Positions 1 through 7,728 of a DNA stretch of 34,003 bases are shown here, one piece after another. The stretch comes from an uncultured Bacilli bacterium (lineage in GTDB: Bacteria > Bacillota_I > Bacilli_A > RF39 > UBA660): contig CANPXU010000012.1 of NCBI GenBank assembly GCA_947586825.1, positions 1-34,003 on the forward strand, in the 5' to 3' direction. Position numbers and translations under genes: made by a program. The notes beneath the pieces were generated by a model. The model saw nothing but the letters and a program-made list of their open reading frames with translations, made no database searches and had not been told where the DNA came from. The first letter of the stretch is position 1, and the number at the start of each line of letters is the position of its first letter.

Positions 1-597
1 TTTGGTGAACAACTAGCTTTGCAAATACTAATTTCCATTCTTAAAATGGATATTAATTACCACTATGAAAATGTTTCCTTTATCTTTACAAAAGATGGTA
101 TAAGAAGTCTAGCACCTCCATTTGATCATGAATATTCAATTCCTTTTTTATTTCCAGATGATGATATGTTAAGTTTTAACTACTTTGGAACATATTGCCA
201 GACTTTAATGACTAATAAAGCTATCAATAATGGTATGAATTCAGAGTTCATTTTAAAAAATATTATAACTATTTGTAAAAAATATCCTAATTTAGTAAAG
301 ACCTTTTTGGCAGGTTTAAAAAGACTTATTGATGATTTATCTAAAACTGATTTAGTATTTCCCACTGAATTCTCGGAAGCTTTCTCTTCTCATTTATTTG
401 AGGTATATGAAGCTATTTATAAAGAGCATGAAACTAGTCAAAAACTTTCTGATATTCGCAAGTTCAGTTTATCGTTTATCGATATGGCTAACTTTTCTGA
501 TGTAGTTAGACAAAGCGTTATCCAAAGTGCCACCATTTTGTACCGTAATCTAGAAATGAATTTAGATGCTCAAAAACTCGTAAGGAAAGAAGGTTAA
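1..597 (+). CDS. HipA-like kinase C-terminal fragment (5' truncated)
   Basis: The reading frame is open from base 1 (FGEQLALQ... precedes the first possible start), so this is the 3' end of a gene beginning outside the window. About 198 codons are visible. The stretch NYHYENVSFIF followed shortly by SLAPPFDHEYSI resembles the catalytic/metal region of HipA-type Ser/Thr kinases (a D/N-rich loop, then an aP.fDh.xS motif). The rest is helical with no clear motif. HipA proteins phosphorylate tRNA synthetases or other targets, often as toxins, but neither the N-terminal half nor a HipB-like antitoxin is visible, so toxin function cannot be claimed. It could also be an unrelated phosphotransferase-fold protein. 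Confidence 0.4.
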   Translation, partial: FGEQLALQILISILKMDINYHYENVSFIFTKDGIRSLAPPFDHEYSIPFLFPDDDMLSFNYFGTYCQTLMTNKAINNGMNSEFILKNIITICKKYPNLVKTFLAGLKRLIDDLSKTDLVFPTEFSEAFSSHLFEVYEAIYKEHETSQKLSDIRKFSLSFIDMANFSDVVRQSVIQSATILYRNLEMNLDAQKLVRKEG

Positions 598-613
598 AAG
601 TTTATAAAATTTA

Positions 614-643
614 TTTACAATGAAAAGTTAAATATGTTATTAT
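614..643 (+). promoter_or_regulatory. Promoter for the P-loop protein gene
   Basis: TTTACA at 614-619, an 18-base spacer and an extended -10 TGtTATTAT (hexamer 638-643). It lies in the gap between the HipA-like gene and the next CDS and predicts a start about 20 bases before its Shine-Dalgarno AGGAG. Confidence 0.5.
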
Positions 644-670
644 AAGTCTTATATCGAAAAGGAGATAGCT

Positions 671-1774
671 ATGCAATCTGAAGAACAAGCATTAAAAAGA
701 ATTCAAAAATATATTGATTTAAATGTTTATAATAAAAACGCTGTATTATGGAAAATACCTACAGAAGCAAGGACCAAAAAAGTTATTGAGTTAATTTTAT
801 CACGACCGGATATATTTAATATAGATAAAGAACTTAGTATTATTCCTCCAGAGCTAATTGATGATGAAACAAAGATTAAGTGTATCTTATATAATCCTAG
901 CAACTTTAATGCTTTATCAAGGTATAGATGTGATATGCCAATGATGGTGGCTTTTATGATGTCTAAAAAAATGCATGATTTTTTTATAAGTCAAGGAGCT
1001 CCCGTTTTAGGATATGTTTATCCAAGAGTTTATGTTCCGGAAGCCGTATCTAACAATAGAGCTGAAATAAATGCGATTATTGAAAAGATAAATATTAATT
1101 TTACTTCCGCTTATGCTGTGCAAGATTATAAAGATTTTATTCATTATGTGGCTCAAAGAATAATGGCTTATTTCAATCCTGAGATAGAACCGGAAATATT
1201 ACCTAATGTTGTCCCTTTTGGGGTACCAAATCCTTGTGCATCAGACTTTGATGATTTACCTGCAGTACCTGAAGTTGAAAAGCCTGAACCTAGAGTTGCA
1301 ATCCTTATATCAGGATGTGGAAAATCTGGTAAAACAACGATTGGTAAGAGTTTAGCTAGCCGTATTAAGGGTGCCACTTTCATAGATTCGGATCAATTAC
1401 TTGAAGATGATTTGTATGGTCTTCCTTTGGCAGAGGTACTTCCTGAAGATACAAACATTATTGTTTTTGCTGATCTTTTTGCTCATCGCTATTTTGCTCC
1501 GGAAGACTTTGCTAGTTATAGTGTAGTAAATATTTTAGTACAACCTTTAAGTAGTGATCTTGATGCAGAACATGCACGTTATAGAGCATCAGAGTTTAGA
1601 GCTTTAAATAATCCTATAATTGCCATAAATGATTATACGGAAAAAAGCCTTGATGATTTAGTACCTAAATTAGTAGAAAAGATTTCTGAAAGAATTGGAA
1701 CACCTTTAGAAATGGTATATCCTAGTGCTCCTGGAAAGAAAGGCTCTTCCATGAAAAGAAAGAGATTAAGATAG
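671..1774 (+). CDS. P-loop NTPase/kinase-like protein with unknown N-terminal domain
   Basis: I do not recognise the family. Residues 1-170 are a mostly helical domain of unknown function. Residues 171-207 are a Pro/acidic linker. From about 208 comes a P-loop domain with Walker A GCGKSGKT (215-222), a following FIDSD (237-241), and a hydrophobic strand ending in FAD (about residue 268) that resembles the acceptor/Walker B region of shikimate- or adenylylsulfate-kinase-like small-molecule kinases. The C-terminus is basic (KGSSMKRKRLR). A strong AAAAGGAG ribosome site lies 7 bases before the ATG. It has its own promoter and terminator, so it is monocistronic. It may phosphorylate a small molecule or nucleic acid, but the substrate is unknown. 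Confidence 0.6.
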   Translation: MQSEEQALKRIQKYIDLNVYNKNAVLWKIPTEARTKKVIELILSRPDIFNIDKELSIIPPELIDDETKIKCILYNPSNFNALSRYRCDMPMMVAFMMSKKMHDFFISQGAPVLGYVYPRVYVPEAVSNNRAEINAIIEKININFTSAYAVQDYKDFIHYVAQRIMAYFNPEIEPEILPNVVPFGVPNPCASDFDDLPAVPEVEKPEPRVAILISGCGKSGKTTIGKSLASRIKGATFIDSDQLLEDDLYGLPLAEVLPEDTNIIVFADLFAHRYFAPEDFASYSVVNILVQPLSSDLDAEHARYRASEFRALNNPIIAINDYTEKSLDDLVPKLVEKISERIGTPLEMVYPSAPGKKGSSMKRKRLR

Positions 1775-1798
1775 CATTAAAAAAGATGCTATTTTTTT
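1771..1798 (+). terminator. Rho-independent terminator overlapping the stop codon
   Basis: Perfect 7-bp stem ATAGCAT/ATGCTAT (1771-1777 with 1786-1792), then a run of T. The stop codon TAG lies inside the left arm. Confidence 0.75.
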
Positions 1799-1803
1799 AA
1801 GCA

Positions 1804-2259
1804 TCAATTTAGGATGAATACGCCAATATTTAAGTAAAGAGCAAAACACAGCCATAACAGATATGGTATTTGTAAATAAGTTGCAATCTTATCTACTTTA
1901 AAATATAAAATCATTAATTTTATTAATAACATTATAATTAGTACTATCCATATTGCTCCTAGTAAATATAGATTAAAATTAAAGAAGATAAAGGGCCATA
2001 TTAAGTTAATAGCAAGTCCTAAGTAATATGTGGAACTTATTTTATCATCGTTAGTTTTTCTTTTACTTAAATAAAAAGATACTCCCATTAAAATGTATAA
2101 TATTGACCAAACAATAAGAAAAACAATTCCCGGTGGACTTAAAGGTGGCTTACTAAAACTTTGATATTCTTTAGTTTTAATAAAAATACTACAAATACCG
2201 CCAAGTATTAAAGGAAGGAATATTGTTAAGCCATTTTTTAATATACTTTTATATTTCAT
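1804..2259 (-). CDS. tspO: TspO/MBR family membrane protein
   Basis: A 151-residue, five-helix membrane protein. TspO hallmarks are visible: an N-terminal LPLILGG segment, the KPPLSPPG motif, VWSILYILMGVS, and the C-terminal IPYLLWLCFALYLN signature. The family binds porphyrins and related tetrapyrroles or sterols and is linked to oxidative or stress responses; the bacterial physiological role is not settled. The length is normal for the family. It reads from the minus strand, downstream of the transglutaminase-like gene but separated from it by a terminator hairpin. No Shine-Dalgarno sequence is visible before this ATG, although the start position fits the family N-terminus. Confidence 0.9.
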   Translation of the reverse strand: MKYKSILKNGLTIFLPLILGGICSIFIKTKEYQSFSKPPLSPPGIVFLIVWSILYILMGVSFYLSKRKTNDDKISSTYYLGLAINLIWPFIFFNFNLYLLGAIWIVLIIMLLIKLMILYFKVDKIATYLQIPYLLWLCFALYLNIGVFILN

Positions 2260-2271
2260 ATTATTAATATA

Positions 2272-2305
2272 CGAAAAAATAGTTAGTTTTATGACTAACT
2301 ATTTT
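2272..2305 (-). terminator. Terminator of the transglutaminase-like gene
   Basis: Perfect 12-bp inverted repeat (2276-2287 with 2294-2305, loop TTTATG). On the minus strand it is followed by six T. It includes the stop codon of the gene ending at 2299 and lies only about 15 bases before the tspO start. Confidence 0.75.
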
Positions 2306-3147
2306 CTTAAAAGTGAATAATGATCATTTTCATCTTTTTGTTCTTGATAAGTAATTTTTTCTCCATCAGCATCAACATCAATAGTAATGGCAAAGTTTTG
2401 GTTAGGATCTAAAGAAAGCTTTACTAATGACTTTTCCGGTTTTGTGAAAACAGTAATAAAGAAGTACTTATACATTAAGTTTCTCTCGATAGGTCCATGG
2501 ACAGCACCAATATTTAAGTAGCTATTACCAATGTCCTCAATTTTAGAAACAACCGTTTCTGTATATGGAGCTTTAGGATCCATTCCTTTTCTCTTACGAT
2601 ATTGATTTAAATCTTTGCCTCCAATAACGTCTGGTCCGAAGAGAGCATCATTATTTGGAAGACCAAGCTCACTACTAAGTTCACTTACATAAGCTGATGT
2701 AAGCATTTGTAAATATGGATAATTCTCTAATACAAAATCATGATTAGAAAAACCGATTATGCCATATTCATCTGAGCTGACACCAAGTTGATGGCTCCAT
2801 AAGTCTTTTAAAGGATTAATGTAATACCAGCCATTATCTCCCTCGACTATTAAAGCAAATAAAGGTACTTTACCTTCTTCAGTCTTACTAGCTTGGATAA
2901 CTTTTGATCTAATATCAAATCTTGCTAGTACTTTTTGATAAGCTTCACATAGGGTTACACAGAATACGTTAGGAGCAATAGGCCTATATCCTCCATAAAA
3001 AAGTTTATATTGTTTTTGAGGAGAAGAAAGAAAGTAAAATAGGTCCCTTTGAAAATAGGGAGCTAGTTCGACTATAACATATCTAATTATTAAGTCCTTA
3101 CTCCAATGGGGATTTACATTATTAAGTTTTTCTTCAATTGATTGCAT
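2299..3147 (-). CDS. Transglutaminase-fold-like protein, probably catalytically altered
   Basis: Start chosen at ATG 3147 (MQSIEEKL...), where GAAGGAAG sits 5 bases upstream; a longer in-frame reading to 3228 lacks a ribosome site. This gives 282 residues. The central part, VTLCEAYQKVLARFDIRSKVI, then LFALIVEGDNGWYYINPLKD, follows the order of transglutaminase/cysteine-peptidase domains: catalytic Cys before a helix, a His strand, then an Asp-Pro. The Cys is present, but the His position reads Phe (LFALIV instead of HAWN-like) and the Asp reads Asn (INPLKD). It may therefore be a non-enzymatic relative, or the match may be only structural. No signal peptide is visible. It is divergent from rpsF. 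Confidence 0.45.
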   Translation of the reverse strand: MQSIEEKLNNVNPHWSKDLIIRYVIVELAPYFQRDLFYFLSSPQKQYKLFYGGYRPIAPNVFCVTLCEAYQKVLARFDIRSKVIQASKTEEGKVPLFALIVEGDNGWYYINPLKDLWSHQLGVSSDEYGIIGFSNHDFVLENYPYLQMLTSAYVSELSSELGLPNNDALFGPDVIGGKDLNQYRKRKGMDPKAPYTETVVSKIEDIGNSYLNIGAVHGPIERNLMYKYFFITVFTKPEKSLVKLSLDPNQNFAITIDVDADGEKITYQEQKDENDHYSLLRK

Positions 3148-3248
3148 AAACTTCCTTCTTTCAAAACGCACCCGATTATCATAACACTTTATTATTTCAA
3201 AATAAACAAAAAATTGTATATTTTGCACATCTTAACACATAAAATGTA

Positions 3249-3277
3249 TGGACAAATCTTCTCGGGTTTGTTATACT
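3249..3277 (+). promoter_or_regulatory. rpsF operon promoter
   Basis: TGGACA (3249-3254), 17-base spacer, extended -10 TGtTATACT (hexamer 3272-3277). Near consensus, as expected for a ribosomal operon. Confidence 0.8.
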
Positions 3278-3283
3278 ACTTGC

Positions 3284-3344
3284 GAGTAAATTAATTACTC
3301 CTTGCTTCTTTGTATAAGGAAGCCGAATAGACCATAAGGAGGTG
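3284..3344 (+). ncRNA. S6:S18 ribosomal protein leader
   Basis: First a hairpin GAGTAA/TTACTC (3284-3289 with 3295-3300). Then a two-helix element: outer CCTT/AAGG (3300-3303 with 3336-3339) and inner GCTTC/GAAGC (3304-3308 with about 3318-3322), with unpaired CGAATAGACC between the closing arms. The bulged CCG-type element matches the known S6:S18 autoregulatory leader of rpsF operons. The outer helix takes up the AAGG of the rpsF ribosome site, which explains translational repression by excess S6-S18 complex. Confidence 0.75.
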
Positions 3345-3350
3345 AAAAAG

Positions 3351-3641
3351 ATGGACAAATACGAAATCATGTTTATTATTAAAAATACTATTGAAGATGA
3401 AACAATTGCTAAAGAAGCTGAAAATCTCCAAAAATTAATAACTAATGATAAAGGTAAAGTCATCGAATTCAAAGAAATGGGAAAAAGAAAATTAGCTTAT
3501 CCTATTAAAAAAGAATTGATGGGTTCTTATTATGTTATGACAGTTGAAGCTAGTCATGATACAATTAAAGAATTTGACCGTAAAGTATTAATTAATGAAA
3601 ATGTTTTAAGACATTTAATTATTAAAATCGAAGGAGAATAA
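3351..3641 (+). CDS. rpsF: 30S ribosomal protein S6
   Basis: A 96-residue protein with the S6 pattern: MDKYEIMFIIKN at the N-terminus and the central GKRKLAYPIKKELMGSYYVM signature, ending in VLRHLIIKIEGE. S6 sits on the platform of the 30S subunit and pairs with S18. The ATG at 3351 is preferred over an upstream in-frame GTG (3342) because AAGGAGG lies 8 bases before it. It is the first gene of the rpsF-ssb-rpsR operon and is followed by ssb after 2 bases. Expression is probably controlled by the S6:S18 leader just upstream. Confidence 0.97.
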   Translation: MDKYEIMFIIKNTIEDETIAKEAENLQKLITNDKGKVIEFKEMGKRKLAYPIKKELMGSYYVMTVEASHDTIKEFDRKVLINENVLRHLIIKIEGE

Positions 3642-3643
3642 TA

Positions 3644-4108
3644 ATGAATAAAGTTATACTAATAGGAAGATTCACTAGAGATCCTGAATCTAGAATGGGA
3701 GCTAATAATTCAGAAGTTGCAAGATTCTCACTTGCTTGCCAAAATGATTTTACTAATCGTGATGGTCAAAGAGATACTGAATTTATTAACTGTGTAGCTT
3801 TTGGTAGAACAGCTTCTACTATTAATAGATATTGCCATAAAGGACAACAAATAAGTGCTACAGGTAGAATTAAAAACAGTAGTTATGATGCTCCTGATGG
3901 AAGCAAAAGGTATACTACTGATGTAATAATAGATCAATTTGAATTTTTAGGAAGCAAAGATGGAAATAATGCTGCTTCAGGAAATTCATATGATGCTCCA
4001 AGTGATAGTAATTATAATGATAATATTGAAACTACTGATGTTTCAGAAGATCCTTATAAAGATTTCGGTGAAGAAATCAATATTAGTAGTGATGACTTAC
4101 CATTTTAA
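3644..4108 (+). CDS. ssb: Single-stranded DNA-binding protein
   Basis: 154 residues. An N-terminal OB fold (MNKVILIGRFTRDPE..., FINCVAFGRTA, GQQISATGRIK) occupies about residues 1-105. A disordered Asn/Ser/Asp-rich linker follows, then the conserved acidic tip DDLPF that recruits replication and repair partners. It coats ssDNA during replication, repair and recombination. Its position between rpsF and rpsR is the standard Firmicute arrangement, and it is presumably co-transcribed from the rpsF promoter. Confidence 0.97.
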   Translation: MNKVILIGRFTRDPESRMGANNSEVARFSLACQNDFTNRDGQRDTEFINCVAFGRTASTINRYCHKGQQISATGRIKNSSYDAPDGSKRYTTDVIIDQFEFLGSKDGNNAASGNSYDAPSDSNYNDNIETTDVSEDPYKDFGEEINISSDDLPF

Positions 4109-4124
4109 AAAGGAGGAATTATAA

Positions 4125-4343
4125 ATGGCAGAATTTTATCATAAAAAGAAAAAAATTTGTCAAATGTGTGCTGGAAAATCTGTAGATTATAAAGATACAA
4201 TGATTATTAACAAATATATAAATGAAAAAGGCAAGATTTTACCTCGTCGTATGACTGGTGCTTGTGCTAAACATCAAAGACACATTGCTGAACAAGTTAA
4301 ATATGCAAGATTTATGGCATTAATACCATATGTTAAAGATTAA
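4125..4343 (+). CDS. rpsR: 30S ribosomal protein S18
   Basis: 72 residues, typical length. The S18 core is clear: DYKDTMIINKYINEKGKILPRR, then TGACAKHQR and ARFMALIPY. The protein keeps CQMC (C12, C15) and C47/H50, the potential zinc-ligand pattern of zinc-containing S18 paralogs. It assembles with S6 on the 30S platform. AAGGAGG precedes the start. Last gene of its operon, directly before a strong terminator. Confidence 0.97.
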   Translation: MAEFYHKKKKICQMCAGKSVDYKDTMIINKYINEKGKILPRRMTGACAKHQRHIAEQVKYARFMALIPYVKD

Positions 4344-4354
4344 TAATAACTAGA

Positions 4355-4388
4355 AGACAATAACCGAAAAGTGTTATTGTCTTTTTTT
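4355..4388 (+). terminator. rpsF-ssb-rpsR operon terminator
   Basis: Perfect 10-bp stem AGACAATAAC/GTTATTGTCT (4355-4364 with 4373-4382) and a run of T. Confidence 0.9.
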
Positions 4389-4410
4389 AAAAACTAATAT
4401 ATGTTATAAT
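4382..4410 (+). promoter_or_regulatory. rplI-dnaB operon promoter
   Basis: Extended -10 TGtTATAAT (hexamer 4405-4410). The -35 position, 17 bases upstream, falls in the T tract of the preceding terminator (TTTTTT), so recognition should rest on the TG element. Confidence 0.65.
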
Positions 4411-4433
4411 AATACCGATTTAGGAGGCTTATT

Positions 4434-4874
4434 ATGAAAGTAATATTACTTGCCGATGTTAAAGGCCAAGGTAAAAAAGATGATATTATTGATGTTTCTG
4501 TTGGCTATGCTAATAACTATTTAATAAAAAATAAGTTAGCAGTTGCATACACTGCAGGAAGTAAGAAAGTCCTAGATGAACAAATTAAAGTTCGCCAAGA
4601 TAATGAAGATGCTTTAGTAGCATCACTTAATGAGATTAAAGCAAAACTTGAAAACAAGACAATTAAGTTTCAAGTTAAAACCGGAGCTCAAGATAAAGTT
4701 TTCGGCAAAATATCAACAAAACAAATTAGTGACGAACTACAAAAGATGGGTTATAAGATTGACAAGAAAAATATCTTATTAGACCATGAAATTGATGTCC
4801 TTGGTAATCATGAAGTTAAGATAAAACTTCATAAAAAAGTAGAATTTAATATTAATATAAACTTAGTAAAATAG
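4434..4874 (+). CDS. rplI: 50S ribosomal protein L9
   Basis: 146 residues, family length. The N-terminal L9 signature is clear (MKVILLADVKGQGKKDDIIDVSVGYANNYLIKN). A long charged connecting helix (about 42-78) and the C-terminal rRNA-binding domain follow (VFGKISTKQISDELQKMG). L9 binds 23S rRNA at the base of the L1 stalk and limits frameshifting. TTAGGAGG lies 7-8 bases before the ATG. It heads a compact run with dnaB; the gdpP/yybT gene that often precedes rplI in Bacilli is absent here. Confidence 0.96.
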   Translation: MKVILLADVKGQGKKDDIIDVSVGYANNYLIKNKLAVAYTAGSKKVLDEQIKVRQDNEDALVASLNEIKAKLENKTIKFQVKTGAQDKVFGKISTKQISDELQKMGYKIDKKNILLDHEIDVLGNHEVKIKLHKKVEFNININLVK

Positions 4875-4881
4875 GAGAATT

Positions 4882-6222
4882 ATGGCAAGAGTAAAACCTA
4901 GCAATCTTGAAGCTGAAATGTCTGTCTTGGGTGTAGCTTTTATTGCACCTGACTTAGTTTCTAAAATTTGCGAATCGGTTTCTGAAGATATGTTTTATGA
5001 TGAAAGAAACCGTTATGTTTTTAATGCCATAAAATCTTTATACGAAAGTAAAACACCTGTTGATATTACGACTGTAAAAAACGAACTTGATAAAAACAAA
5101 ACTTTATCAACTGTAAAACTAGAACATATTTCGGATATTATTGATTCCGTTGTCACTAGTGCAAATATTGATTACTATATTCAAATGCTTTTAGATAGCT
5201 ATACTAGAAGAATTTTAATTGATACTTCTGAAGATATTATTAGAGAAGCATATGATGATAAGGATGTAGCAACCCTTCAAGAAAGTGCTGAAAGAAAGAT
5301 TTTGTTTGCTGTTCGTAATCGTCGAACTGGTGATTTATTATCGATTCAAGAAGCTTTAAGGGAAGCTCATGATAAACTTGAACAATTAGCTAAAAATAAA
5401 AGATTAGTAACCGGACTTGAAACCGGATTCTATGATTTAGATAAAATTACTACTGGTTTCCAAGGTGGGGAAATGATCATCCTGGCTGCTCGTCCAGGTA
5501 TGGGAAAAACTGCCCTTGCTCTTAATATGGCTACTTATGCTGCAACTACTACTAAAAAAGCGATTGCCATATTTAATCTAGAGATGAGTGCTGATATGCT
5601 AGTTAATAGAATGATATCTTCCATGGGAAGAGTAGAATCTTATAAGCTTCAAACTGGTAACATGCAAGAAAGAGACTGGCAAAGATATAACGAAGCTATG
5701 GATCGTTTAGCTAAAACGAATATTTATATTGAGGCCGATAGTGCAGCAACGATATCTGAGATTAGAGCTAAATGTCGTAGACTTGCTACTAGTGAAACAG
5801 GCCTAGGCCTTGTAATTATTGACTATCTTCAACTTGTTAACTCTGGAGATAAAAAGACCGAATCAAGACAAGTAGAGGTATCTGATATCTCAAGATCTCT
5901 TAAAACTATGGCTTTGGAATTAAATGTACCAGTTTTAGCTTTATCTCAACTTTCAAGAACGGCAGAAAAAAGAGAGAGCAATCAACCTATTCTTTCAGAT
6001 CTTCGTGAATCAGGTTCTTTGGAACAAGATGCCGATATGGTATTATTTATTAATAGGAAAGATTATTATGAACCTAAAAAAGATCAAAGAGAGACTATTG
6101 TTCCTGCGGAACTGGTTATTGCAAAACACAGAAAAGGTAGTTTGGGGACTATTGATTTAATGTTTGAACTTAGTATCGGTTCATTTAAAAGCGTTGTAAA
6201 AGATTTTAATAAGGATGAATAA
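4882..6222 (+). CDS. dnaB: Replicative DNA helicase DnaB (B. subtilis DnaC)
   Basis: 446 residues, typical. The N-terminal helical DnaB domain (about 1-105) begins with SNLEAEMSVLGV. The RecA-like ATPase domain (about 175-440) carries Walker A ARPGMGKT (203-210), LEMS after strand 2, Walker B LVIIDYLQL (about 311-319), and the SRSLK and LSQLSR motifs followed by DLRESGSLEQDAD. It forms the hexameric ring that unwinds DNA at the fork and binds primase. It follows rplI by 7 bases and precedes the M23 gene by 2, so all are probably one transcript. No intein is seen. Confidence 0.97.
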   Translation: MARVKPSNLEAEMSVLGVAFIAPDLVSKICESVSEDMFYDERNRYVFNAIKSLYESKTPVDITTVKNELDKNKTLSTVKLEHISDIIDSVVTSANIDYYIQMLLDSYTRRILIDTSEDIIREAYDDKDVATLQESAERKILFAVRNRRTGDLLSIQEALREAHDKLEQLAKNKRLVTGLETGFYDLDKITTGFQGGEMIILAARPGMGKTALALNMATYAATTTKKAIAIFNLEMSADMLVNRMISSMGRVESYKLQTGNMQERDWQRYNEAMDRLAKTNIYIEADSAATISEIRAKCRRLATSETGLGLVIIDYLQLVNSGDKKTESRQVEVSDISRSLKTMALELNVPVLALSQLSRTAEKRESNQPILSDLRESGSLEQDADMVLFINRKDYYEPKKDQRETIVPAELVIAKHRKGSLGTIDLMFELSIGSFKSVVKDFNKDE

Positions 6223-6224
6223 AA

Positions 6225-7727
6225 ATGAAGGTAAAAGAGATAATTATATGTACTTTGTGGTGTATACTAGTTCTTGGCTTATTTGCTGTCAACTATGTTA
6301 CTAACAAACTAATTATTGGTGCTGATGAGGTATATGAAATATACTTAGATGGCAAGGTAATTGGTTACATAGCAGATGAAGATGAATTATATGATATGAT
6401 AAATCATAAACAAAAGGATATAAAGAAACAATTTGGTGTTAATAATGTTTATCCTCCGAGTGATTTTCAGATTGTAAAAACTAATTCATATACAGCAGTA
6501 GTTGAACCTGTCGAAAAGATATACAATCAAATATCTGAACTTAGTAATTTTACGATTGAAGGGTATAGTATTAATATCAAGGGTGAGGATAAGGATATAA
6601 CGATTAAAGTTCTTGATAAAAGTATTTTTGATAAGGCTTTAAATACTTTTATTATGGCTTTTATTGATGAAGATGAATATAATGCTTATATGGAAAATAG
6701 TCAACCGGAGATTGAAACAACTGGTAAGATTATTGAATCAATGTTTTTTGAAGAAACTATAACTATTAAAAAAGCTTTTATTAGTGTTGATGAACACATT
6801 TTTAATACTGCAGATGAATTAAGTCAATATTTACTTTTTGGCGAAAATGCTGAAATAAAAAATTATACTGTTAAATCTGGGGATACTATTGAGTCCGTAT
6901 CTAATAGTAATAAACTTAACCCTAAAGAATTTTTAGTGGCTAATCCTAAATATAAATCTGAAGATAGTATGCTTATCATTGGTGATAATGTTAATATTAC
7001 CCTTATTAAACCGATTTTATCTTATGGTTATGATGTTCATGAAGTCGCTGATATCAAAGATCCTTATGATGAAGAAATAAAATATGATTATACGAAAGAT
7101 CCTTCATATGAAGTTATAACTACTGCGGGTGTTAATGGTGTTACAAGATCTACCTCTAAATATAGAGTTGTTAATGGCGAAACCCTAGCTGGTGCCCGTA
7201 TCGTTGCTAGTGAAGAAATAACTAAGAAAGTAAATCAAGTAACAGTTAAGGGCATGCCTTACAATGGTGGAGGCTCTCAAAACTATGGCTCTGGTACTGG
7301 TCAATATGTTGATACAGGAACTAAGTGGCAATGGCCTACGAATACGCCATATATTATTACCTCATACTATGAATATCGTTGGGGAACTTTCCATGATGGT
7401 TTAGATATTTCAGGAACTGGATGTGGATCACCAATATACGCATCTGAGGCAGGAACGGTTTATCAATCAGCGTGGGAGCCTGGATCTTGCCAAGGTGGTG
7501 GCGAGTGTATTATTATTGGCCATGAAAATGGTTACTATACGATGTATGCTCATATGATGTTAGGCTCAAGACTAGTGTTCGAAGGACAACAAGTTCAAAG
7601 AGGACAAGTAATTGGCCGAATGGGTGATACTGGCGTGGCTTCAGGATGCCACTTACACTTTTCTGTATTTAATGGTATTCCATGGCGTACTGGTAGTACA
7701 TTTAATCCATTGGCTCTATGGGGTTAA
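6225..7727 (+). CDS. Membrane-anchored LysM-G5-M23 peptidoglycan endopeptidase
   Basis: 500 residues. An N-terminal hydrophobic segment (about 6-24) is a membrane anchor or signal. Residues 30-210 hold an uncharacterised region. A LysM domain (about 214-262, YTVKSGDTIESVS) and a G5-like domain (about 285-343) follow. The C-terminal M23/LytM domain has zinc and catalytic residues H390xxxD394, H443 (YAHM) and HLH 476-478, all intact, so an active endopeptidase cutting peptide crosslinks is expected outside the cell. It sits between dnaB and walJ in a run with 1-2 base gaps. The design resembles wall-remodelling hydrolases of sporulating Firmicutes. The exact cleavage bond is unknown. Confidence 0.9.
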   Translation: MKVKEIIICTLWCILVLGLFAVNYVTNKLIIGADEVYEIYLDGKVIGYIADEDELYDMINHKQKDIKKQFGVNNVYPPSDFQIVKTNSYTAVVEPVEKIYNQISELSNFTIEGYSINIKGEDKDITIKVLDKSIFDKALNTFIMAFIDEDEYNAYMENSQPEIETTGKIIESMFFEETITIKKAFISVDEHIFNTADELSQYLLFGENAEIKNYTVKSGDTIESVSNSNKLNPKEFLVANPKYKSEDSMLIIGDNVNITLIKPILSYGYDVHEVADIKDPYDEEIKYDYTKDPSYEVITTAGVNGVTRSTSKYRVVNGETLAGARIVASEEITKKVNQVTVKGMPYNGGGSQNYGSGTGQYVDTGTKWQWPTNTPYIITSYYEYRWGTFHDGLDISGTGCGSPIYASEAGTVYQSAWEPGSCQGGGECIIIGHENGYYTMYAHMMLGSRLVFEGQQVQRGQVIGRMGDTGVASGCHLHFSVFNGIPWRTGSTFNPLALWG

Positions 7728-7728
7728 T

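Noticed and set aside
1-597. Full HipBA toxin-antitoxin system
   Set aside because: Only the 3' part is in the window and no antitoxin gene is visible; HipA-like kinase similarity itself is weak.
3342-3350. GTG start for rpsF
   Set aside because: It lies within the Shine-Dalgarno; the ATG at 3351 gives the standard S6 N-terminus.
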